Positions 29,584 through 36,052 of a stretch of DNA of 36,052 nucleotides are shown here, one piece after another. The notes beneath the pieces are model-generated. The model was not told the DNA's origin. It made no database searches and saw only the letters and a list, made by a program, of their open reading frames with translations. How positions within the stretch are numbered: position 1 is the stretch's first letter; every line of letters begins with the position of its first letter. Made by a program: the position numbers and the translations under genes. Location: NCBI GenBank assembly GCA_031259605.1, contig JAIRLE010000039.1, positions 1 to 36,052 of the forward strand. Reading direction: 5' to 3'. This stretch comes from Zoogloeaceae bacterium. Lineage in GTDB: Bacteria > Pseudomonadota > Gammaproteobacteria > Burkholderiales > Rhodocyclaceae.

Positions 29584-31031
29584 TTACGCGCCTTCTCCGG
29601 CAAGGAAGGAACAAGACGCTTGCGCAAAAGCGCGCTGCCGCGATTTGCCGGGCGATCGTCATCGCGATGATCTTCCTTCCATGGCGTTTCCTCAGCCTGC
29701 GCGCGCAATACGCTGGAGAGCGCGAGCAGCATCCAGAGGTACTTGTGATTGGGCACGCTCAGGAACATCAAAAACAGGCTCAACGCCAACATGCTCAACC
29801 CCAGGTGTGCGGCAAGATCCGATTTCTCCCGATCTCCTTTCTGTACCCAGAGGTTGCGCGCGCGTTCAAAATTGCGCAGCGCCAGGACGATCAGGCTGAC
29901 AAAGAACAAGCCTGCGGGGATGCCCATTTCACTGAAAATTTCCAGATAGGTATTATGCGCGCGGCGGGAAATGTCGATTTGCCCGATCTCGTCGGCGAAT
30001 GCCTTTGCATAACCGGTGCGTTCGTAGCGCAGCGGAAAATTTCCGGGGCCGGAACCCAGCAGCGGGTTGTCGCGGATCATTTCCGCGCCGACCAGCAGAT
30101 AAGAGGCACGGCGACCGAGTGAAGGGTCATGTCTTGCGCTGGCGCTGGATTTGAGCATACTCAGGGACTTGACGCGCTCGATGTACTCATCCGGCAAGGA
30201 AGCGAGCGTCAGCGGCGCCAGGATCGCCATCCCAAGCATGACGATCCCCAGGTGACGCGGGCGCACCCGGCACAATCCATCGCGATGCTGCCAGGCGCCG
30301 ATCGCGCAGCTCAGCAGCACCACGAGCAAACCGGAACGCGAATCGGTCTTGACCATGCCCGCAAGCAGAATGAGACAGACGCCGCCCCAGAACAGGCGCG
30401 GAATCATCTTTTTGGCATACAAGACAAGTAACGCGGCAGACGGCAGGGCGACGGCAATCAGCAGGGCAAAAAAATTGGCATCGCGCAACAAACCGATGGC
30501 GCGTCCCTCAACCTGGTATTCGGTCGAAAGGATAGCGTTCAGGCAGGTGATGGCGACGCCCAGGGCGATCAGGCGGCACAGCGTCATCGGGTTGACGTCG
30601 CGCCCCACCAGCAAGGTGATGCCGAACAAGGTCATGCCGACGAGCAGTTCCCGCCAATTGTTCAGGGAGTACAGCAGGTTTCCAGTGAAGAGCGTACTCA
30701 GGAACATGCAGAACAGGAACAGCGCCAAAGGCCGCCAGAGGTTGCTGGCGAAACGCGTCTCGGGCAGGCGGCGCAACAGCAGTTGCAGGGCGAGAACGAG
30801 AATCAGCGAAGCGCCCAACAGTTTGGTGCCGGAAATCATGCTTTCCTTGAAAACCCCTTCAAAGGGCACCAGGGCAACGATTCCAAGCAAACCCCAGGCG
30901 GGACGCCGGAAAAGCGCAATCAACCCGAAAATGCCGAAAATCGCCAATGGCGCGAGGTAGGGCCAGGGACTGGCGAGCAGCGACAGGCACACGAGCGCCA
31001 TGAGGCCGCCGCCAAACAGCGTCATCAACAC
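29580..31031 (-). CDS. O-antigen ligase/Wzy-like polymerase family membrane protein
   Basis: Polytopic; GAEMIRDNPLLGSGPGNFPLRYERTGYAKAF…RRAHNTYLEIFSEMGIPAGLFFVSLIVLAL is typical of the Wzy_C region. Confidence 0.87.
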   Translation of the reverse strand: MLMTLFGGGLMALVCLSLLASPWPYLAPLAIFGIFGLIALFRRPAWGLLGIVALVPFEGVFKESMISGTKLLGASLILVLALQLLLRRLPETRFASNLWRPLALFLFCMFLSTLFTGNLLYSLNNWRELLVGMTLFGITLLVGRDVNPMTLCRLIALGVAITCLNAILSTEYQVEGRAIGLLRDANFFALLIAVALPSAALLVLYAKKMIPRLFWGGVCLILLAGMVKTDSRSGLLVVLLSCAIGAWQHRDGLCRVRPRHLGIVMLGMAILAPLTLASLPDEYIERVKSLSMLKSSASARHDPSLGRRASYLLVGAEMIRDNPLLGSGPGNFPLRYERTGYAKAFADEIGQIDISRRAHNTYLEIFSEMGIPAGLFFVSLIVLALRNFERARNLWVQKGDREKSDLAAHLGLSMLALSLFLMFLSVPNHKYLWMLLALSSVLRAQAEETPWKEDHRDDDRPANRGSALLRKRLVPSLPEKARK

Positions 31032-32077
31032 GGCGCGCCTTCCTGGACGAGCGCATAGAAACAGCGCCAGCGTTCCGCCAGTTTTGCAAGATCATAATCA
31101 CGCCTCTGGCGAAGATGGCCTGCGCTCGCCAGATGTTCGGCGAGTCGCGCGTCGGTGAGCAGGCGTTCGATCTGCATCGATAGCGCCTGTGTATCGCCTG
31201 GAGCGGCGAGCAGGCCGTTTACGCCATCTTCGATCATGTCCGGCACCCCGCCAACGGCAAAGGCGGCAATCGGCGTCCCGGCGCGCATGGCCTCGAGCAA
31301 TACCATGGGCGTACCCTCGGCGCGCGAACTCAGCGCCAGGACGGACAAGCGCGCAAACCACGCCGCCATGTCATCCTGATAACCGGCCAGATGGATGCGC
31401 CCATTCAGGTCGGCGGCGTCGATACGCGTCCGCAGGGCGGCGGCTTCCCTGCCTTCGCCCAACAGCACCGCCTGGAGTTCCGGATGTCGGCGACACAGCG
31501 GCAACACGGCATCGAGAAACAGGTCTGGCCCCTTTTCAGCGTCCAGGCGTCCGGCGAAGCCAATCAGCGGCGCGGCAACCTGGCGCGGCGGCACGGCGCA
31601 GGGCGGCAAGCCATTGGGAATGACGTCGAGTTTTGCGGGCGATGTCCCGGCGCGTATATGCAGATCGGCAATGCTTTGCGCCACACAGGCAATACGCCGT
31701 ACCCGGCGACTGCCGCCCATATGCAGCGCGGTTTGCATGTAGAGCCGCTGCTTGAGGCTGCGCGGCGCGAAACCGTGCTGGGTCAGCGCCAGCGGCAGCT
31801 TCAGAAGCCCCGCGCATACCCAGGCGAAAACCTGTCCGCGGAAATTGTGCGCGTTAATCAGGCCGGGACGCCGCCGCAATTCCGGCAGCAAATCCTTGAG
31901 GCCGCGCACATTGAGACATTCCACGCCTGCGGCGAGAAATCGCTGCAACAAGCTGTCGATCGCCCTGAGAAAAATCACCCGGTGACGCCCCGGCACATAC
32001 CGGCAATGGTCGAGCAACATGCGTTCGGCGCCATAAAAACCGCCGCTGTGGATGAGATGAACAATCCCGCCGCACAT
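31025..32077 (-). CDS. Glycosyltransferase family 4
   Basis: HLIHSGGFYGAERMLLDHCRY…LIGFAGRLDAEKGPDLFLDAV…LSSRAEGTPMVLLEAMRAGTPIAAFAVGGVPDMIEDGVNGLL. Start MCGGIVHL at 32077. Confidence 0.92.
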   Translation of the reverse strand: MCGGIVHLIHSGGFYGAERMLLDHCRYVPGRHRVIFLRAIDSLLQRFLAAGVECLNVRGLKDLLPELRRRPGLINAHNFRGQVFAWVCAGLLKLPLALTQHGFAPRSLKQRLYMQTALHMGGSRRVRRIACVAQSIADLHIRAGTSPAKLDVIPNGLPPCAVPPRQVAAPLIGFAGRLDAEKGPDLFLDAVLPLCRRHPELQAVLLGEGREAAALRTRIDAADLNGRIHLAGYQDDMAAWFARLSVLALSSRAEGTPMVLLEAMRAGTPIAAFAVGGVPDMIEDGVNGLLAAPGDTQALSMQIERLLTDARLAEHLASAGHLRQRRDYDLAKLAERWRCFYALVQEGAPC

Positions 32078-32088
32078 GCCGCGACGGC

Positions 32089-33684
32089 CTACTGCCGCGC
32101 CCAGCGCCACAGCCACTTCCAGCTCCATCGCCGGTATGGGTTGCGCGCGGGTTCCTCCATTGCGTTGATCACCATCAGCACCGGCAGGCCAAGATGCTGC
32201 TGAATCTGCAACGGATGCTTGAAACGATGGTCGAGAAATTCGCGCATGTACCCCAGGGCAATCGCCAGCAGGAGACCAGTAATCAAACCCAGTGGAATAA
32301 TCTGCAAGGGTTTGGGGAAAGCGGGTTCCGTGGGTTCATAAGGCTGGCTCAGGATGCGGGCATTGGATAACGCGCCGTCAATCAGTCCCTGTCCGCGACT
32401 TTCCTCATACCGCTGGGTGTAGGTGAAAAACGCCCGGTGCAGGGCCTCGATCTCGGTGTCGATCTGGCGCAGCTTGCTCTGCACTTCCTGCAACGCGCGC
32501 ACCCGCGCCCGGTATTCGTTGACGCGCGCGTTCTTCTGCGCGACCACCAGGCGGATGGTTTCCAGATCATTGCCGCGCTCCTGGATGCGATTTTCCACCA
32601 CCTTCAGAAATTGCAGACGGGTATGCCCAATCTGCGCGCTCAGTTCGATGACGGGCAGACTGTTGGCCTGGTAGGTTTCAATGGCCTTGTTGTAACGATT
32701 GACCAACTCGGTCAGTTGCTCGCCCAGCCGCTTGATCTCACGGTCTTCAAAAGCGACGGCGTCCACGGTGTTGGCAAAGGAAAACGGAAACATGTAGTCC
32801 GTCAGTTTTGCCTTGCGCGCAGAAACCAGATGTTTTTTCAGGTAATCGAGCCAACGCTGGTTTTCCAGGGCGCGATCGCGATAGAGGTTGAGCGTCTGTT
32901 CCTCCGTATTGATGGCGTTCAGGCGAAAGATGGCTTCTTCTTTCGGATCAGAGGTTTGCGCCGCTGTCAGCAGCGCCTGCCGACGACCTTCGAGGTCATC
33001 CAGACGGGACTTGTATTGCGCTTTTTTCTGTTCGTAGAAAGACTCCGGCGGGTCGTTGGATTGCATGGATTGGCGATTTTTCAGGTAGTTTGCCAGCAGG
33101 CGCTCGACGAAGCGCGTACCCAGAGCTGGATCGGAGGAATCATGAATCACGGAAATGACATTGGAACCGGGCAGGGTTTCGACGGTCAGATGCTCGCTTG
33201 CCTGTTTTGTCCAGACATCGAGTGTGCTGTCGCGCACCGGATCGACTTCCAGGCCGAACAGCGCGCGCGCCGGGTTGATGACATAAGTGCGCAGGGGGTT
33301 GCTGACAAAACGCTTCAGTGGATTGAACAGCAGACGATCGAGCACGGCGGGTTTGGGATCGTAGCGCCCTTCGTCCCGCAACTCGGAGATCGTCTGGTGA
33401 ATCAGCGCCGGCGAGCGCAGAATGTTGCTCTCGGTTTCCATGTCGGTCAGCGAGGTTGGAATGAACCGGTCGGGATCGTAGGCAAGCGCCGTGCTGCTGG
33501 AATCCGTTTGCGACAATTTTTTCGATTGCACGATGACTTCCGCCGTAATCTCGAAACTTTGCTTCAGCATCAGGGGCAGCAACAAGGTAATGACGGCAAA
33601 CACCAGAAACACGCGCTTGATCAGGCGGCGGTTGGCAAAGAACACGCGCAGGAATTCGTGCAGGTAATTTTCCATTCTGTTCAT
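32089..33684 (-). CDS. Polysaccharide co-polymerase/chain-length determinant (Wzz/GumC-like, no fused kinase domain)
   Basis: N-terminal and C-terminal TM segments; long coiled-coil middle; PxxP-type EPTEPAFPKPLQIIPLGLITGLLLAIALGYMREFLDHR; ends RRWSWKWLWRWARQ. Confidence 0.88.
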   Translation of the reverse strand: MNRMENYLHEFLRVFFANRRLIKRVFLVFAVITLLLPLMLKQSFEITAEVIVQSKKLSQTDSSSTALAYDPDRFIPTSLTDMETESNILRSPALIHQTISELRDEGRYDPKPAVLDRLLFNPLKRFVSNPLRTYVINPARALFGLEVDPVRDSTLDVWTKQASEHLTVETLPGSNVISVIHDSSDPALGTRFVERLLANYLKNRQSMQSNDPPESFYEQKKAQYKSRLDDLEGRRQALLTAAQTSDPKEEAIFRLNAINTEEQTLNLYRDRALENQRWLDYLKKHLVSARKAKLTDYMFPFSFANTVDAVAFEDREIKRLGEQLTELVNRYNKAIETYQANSLPVIELSAQIGHTRLQFLKVVENRIQERGNDLETIRLVVAQKNARVNEYRARVRALQEVQSKLRQIDTEIEALHRAFFTYTQRYEESRGQGLIDGALSNARILSQPYEPTEPAFPKPLQIIPLGLITGLLLAIALGYMREFLDHRFKHPLQIQQHLGLPVLMVINAMEEPARNPYRRWSWKWLWRWARQ

Positions 33685-34736
33685 GGGAAATTTTCACCTT
33701 CCTTGTGATCGACACGATAGGTAAAGCTGTAGCCGACACCATTGAACAGCACGGTTTCCGCAAGCTGGCGACTGATTTCGCCAATCCTGGTCAAGTAGGT
33801 CTTGGGCACATAAATCAGGTCGTCCGCTTGCAGATAGGCAAATTGTTCGGCGTCGCCATCGAGCGCCTTTTCTACGTCATATCGGCGCGCTTCCACCTGA
33901 TTGCCTTGGCGACGCATGATGATCACCGAATCCAGTCGCGCGCCGATTGGCGTGCCGCGCGCCATGGACAAGGCTTCCAGCACGGAAACCGGACGGCGGA
34001 TCGGATAGGCTCCTGGCTGGTTTACCGCGCCCAGCACGAAAATTTGATTGGCGATGGTGGATTTCAGCAGCACATCGACGCGAATCTGTCCCGGCAATCC
34101 GGCATACCGTTCGTTCAGGGTTTGCGGCAGTTGGTCGATGCTCATCCCCTGCAAGGCAATGGCGCCCAACAGCGGAAAACTGGCGCGGCCATCGGCGCTC
34201 ACGGAGATTTCCCGGCTCATGCCGGTCAACGGATGCTGCAAGGATTGGCGCAGATTTTCCAACTGTGCCCACGGACGCGACACGGAAAACACGATTTCGG
34301 GATGCTTGAGCAAGCTCGCGAATTTTTCCCGGATCAATTGCTGGGCATCCACGACGGTCATGCCGCCGACCCGGACAGAGCCGACATAAGGCAGCATGAT
34401 CGTGCCGTCCGGCATCACCAGCCGGGTGCCGCTGAATTCATCGGCGGTCAGAAACCGCAGATCCACCTGATCGCCGGACTGGACGCGATAGGCGTCACGA
34501 GTAGCGGTATCGATGTGGAAGATGACATCCAGAACATCCTGCGGACGCAACACTTGCTTGATGGGAATGAGTTCGCTGGCCTGCGACTGCTCGGCGGGCG
34601 CGGTGACGATCTGCACCGGCGTGTCGAAGGAGAGCGTGCCGCAACCCGCGAGGATTGCGGCGCAGGCGGCCAGAATCGATACGCGCGGCGGGAAAAACGA
34701 CAGGGCGGAAAATTTCGTCATTGGCGTATCCGTCAT
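33681..34736 (-). CDS. Polysaccharide export outer-membrane lipoprotein (Wza/GumB-like)
   Basis: Lipobox ILAGCG; DVIFHIDTATRDAYRVQSGDQVDLRFL; GSVRVGGMTVVDAQQLIREKFASLLKHPEI; FVLGAVNQPGAYPI. Confidence 0.9.
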   Translation of the reverse strand: MTDTPMTKFSALSFFPPRVSILAACAAILAGCGTLSFDTPVQIVTAPAEQSQASELIPIKQVLRPQDVLDVIFHIDTATRDAYRVQSGDQVDLRFLTADEFSGTRLVMPDGTIMLPYVGSVRVGGMTVVDAQQLIREKFASLLKHPEIVFSVSRPWAQLENLRQSLQHPLTGMSREISVSADGRASFPLLGAIALQGMSIDQLPQTLNERYAGLPGQIRVDVLLKSTIANQIFVLGAVNQPGAYPIRRPVSVLEALSMARGTPIGARLDSVIIMRRQGNQVEARRYDVEKALDGDAEQFAYLQADDLIYVPKTYLTRIGEISRQLAETVLFNGVGYSFTYRVDHKEGENFP

Positions 34737-35380
34737 CAGAGATGGTCGTAAACCCATTTTGGCATATAGTACTTGCGGGCATTGAAAATGCCGCCGATCA
34801 ATTTGGCACCGACCTGGGTCAGGCGCTGGGCGGCGGCTTGGGCGACTTCCCAGCGCGTTTCCTCGCCACGCACCACCAGCGCCACGCCATCGGCCTGGGT
34901 GCTGATGGCCAGCGTATCGGAACTGGCGTATACCGCCTCGCCGTCGATTACCACGAAACGGTACCGTTCGCCCAGTTGCGCGAACAGATTGCGCAAGCGC
35001 TGGGGATCCAGGCGTTCGCCATGCCGCGGATGGACGCCCACCGGCATGATGTCGCAAGACAGACCTTCCACTTGAACGAGACATTCCTCGATGGCGGGTG
35101 CCTGCCCAGGCAATGCCAAATCCATGAATCCCGGCTGCTCCTGCAACGCCAGACGCCGCGTGATGCTGTTGGCGGACAGACTGGCGTCCATCAGCAACAC
35201 CGATGTGTGGCTGCTGCGCGCCAGTTCGCTGGCCAGGGCTATGGCGCTGGTCGTGACGCCGTTGCCCGCATTCGCCGCGGTGAGCAGCAGCACGTTCAAG
35301 CCCTGATCGAGCACGATGGCGGCAAGATTGCTTTCGCTGGGCGCAAAAATCCGCAAGGTGTTTGGAATCGGGCTATCCAT
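34736..35380 (-). CDS. CpsD/CapB-like BY-kinase homologue with degenerate P-loop
   Basis: NVLLLTAANAGNGVTTSAIALASELA…VLLMDASLS…YRFVVIDGEAVYASSDTLAISTQADGVALVVRGEETR; tail ARKYYMPKWVYDHL. Start MDSPIPNTLRIF at 35380. Confidence 0.8.
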   Translation of the reverse strand: MDSPIPNTLRIFAPSESNLAAIVLDQGLNVLLLTAANAGNGVTTSAIALASELARSSHTSVLLMDASLSANSITRRLALQEQPGFMDLALPGQAPAIEECLVQVEGLSCDIMPVGVHPRHGERLDPQRLRNLFAQLGERYRFVVIDGEAVYASSDTLAISTQADGVALVVRGEETRWEVAQAAAQRLTQVGAKLIGGIFNARKYYMPKWVYDHL

Positions 35381-35382
35381 CG

Positions 35383-35985
35383 TCAACTGGCTCCATGCGC
35401 GCTGAGTACTGCAAAAGGTGTCTTGAGCAGGATTTTCAAATCCAGCCACGGACTTTGCCGGGCGATGTATTGCAGGTCGATGATGACCCGATCGTCAAAC
35501 CCCACGTTGCTGCGGCCGGAAATCTGCCACAGGCCGGTAACGCCGGGATAAACCCCCAGACGGCCAAGATGGGCTTCCTTGTAGGCTTGCGCGTGAAATG
35601 AAGTCGGACGCGGGCCGACCAGGCGCATTTGCCCGCATAACACATTGAACAGGTTGGGCAGCTCGTCCAGGCTGGTGCGGCGCAAGATGCCGCCAATGCT
35701 CGTGACGCGCGGATCGCGGTCGATTTTGAAATCCACAGAATCCGGGCCATGCTTGTTCATGTGACGTATCGAATGCTTCAATGTCTCCGCATCGACCACC
35801 ATGGTACGGAACTTGATCATGCCAAAACGGCGGCCCCGGAATCCGGTGCGCTGCTGTATGAAAAACACAGGGCCGGGACTGGTCAGCTTGATGGTGACGG
35901 CAATCGCCAATAACAGCGGGGAAAACAGCATTACCAGAAAACTGGCCGTCAGCACGGAAGTCAAATGTTTGGTGCGGGACAGCAC
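35383..35985 (-). CDS. Undecaprenyl-phosphate sugar phosphotransferase (WcaJ/ExoY-type), probably 5' truncated
   Basis: [32 protein letters not shown]…[38 protein letters not shown]…[28 protein letters not shown]. The frame stays open upstream into the poly-G run. Confidence 0.92.
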   Translation of the reverse strand: MLSRTKHLTSVLTASFLVMLFSPLLLAIAVTIKLTSPGPVFFIQQRTGFRGRRFGMIKFRTMVVDAETLKHSIRHMNKHGPDSVDFKIDRDPRVTSIGGILRRTSLDELPNLFNVLCGQMRLVGPRPTSFHAQAYKEAHLGRLGVYPGVTGLWQISGRSNVGFDDRVIIDLQYIARQSPWLDLKILLKTPFAVLSAHGAS

Positions 35986-35990
35986 CCAGG

Positions 35991-36052
35991 GCGGGGGGGG
36001 GGGGGGGGGGGGGGGGGGCGGCGGGGGGGGGGGCGGGGGGCGGGGGGGGGGG
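35991..36052. other. Poly-G run at the contig end, likely a sequencing/assembly artefact
   Basis: ~62 nt almost entirely G with a few C, abruptly following normal coding sequence. Confidence 0.9.

Noticed and set aside
32437-33708. 423-aa plus-strand ORF antisense to the Wzz/GumC-like gene
   Set aside because: Antisense shadow of a confident gene; no family signature.

Overview
GC-rich bacterial window, probably betaproteobacterial judging by gene content and order. It is mostly housekeeping genes followed by an exopolysaccharide (EPS) locus truncated at the right edge. From left to right: a truncated RHS/YD-repeat-like ORF; class I ribonucleotide reductase nrdB, a hypothetical ORF and nrdA, all on the minus strand, preceded by a sigma70-like promoter, tandem NrdR boxes and a cobalamin riboswitch; a Ser/Thr kinase with a C-terminal cyclic-nucleotide-binding domain, divergent from a heat-shock grpE-dnaK-dnaJ cluster; a Tat-exported transglutaminase-fold protein and an M20 amidohydrolase; a minus-strand series tRNA-Pro/Arg/His, mutY, dnaB, aroC, a hypothetical ORF and greB; dksA; trxA and rho; then a roughly 14.5 kb Wzx/Wzy-type EPS operon. 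The last ~62 nt are a near-pure G run that looks like a sequencing or assembly artefact. The strongest second-look items are: (i) the layered nrdAB control region (NrdR boxes 31 bp apart, promoter, B12 riboswitch); (ii) an EPS BY-kinase-like protein lacking the Walker A lysine, encoded with a co-polymerase that has a Trp-rich tail; (iii) a polysaccharide deacetylase-flippase fusion ORF; (iv) mutY starting 6 nt after a tRNA-His CCA end; (v) a kinase start codon 11 bp from grpE, with the grpE heat-shock promoter inside the kinase coding region. I see no CRISPR array, no intact IS element and no clear new defence system. All calls are made by eye, without database searches.
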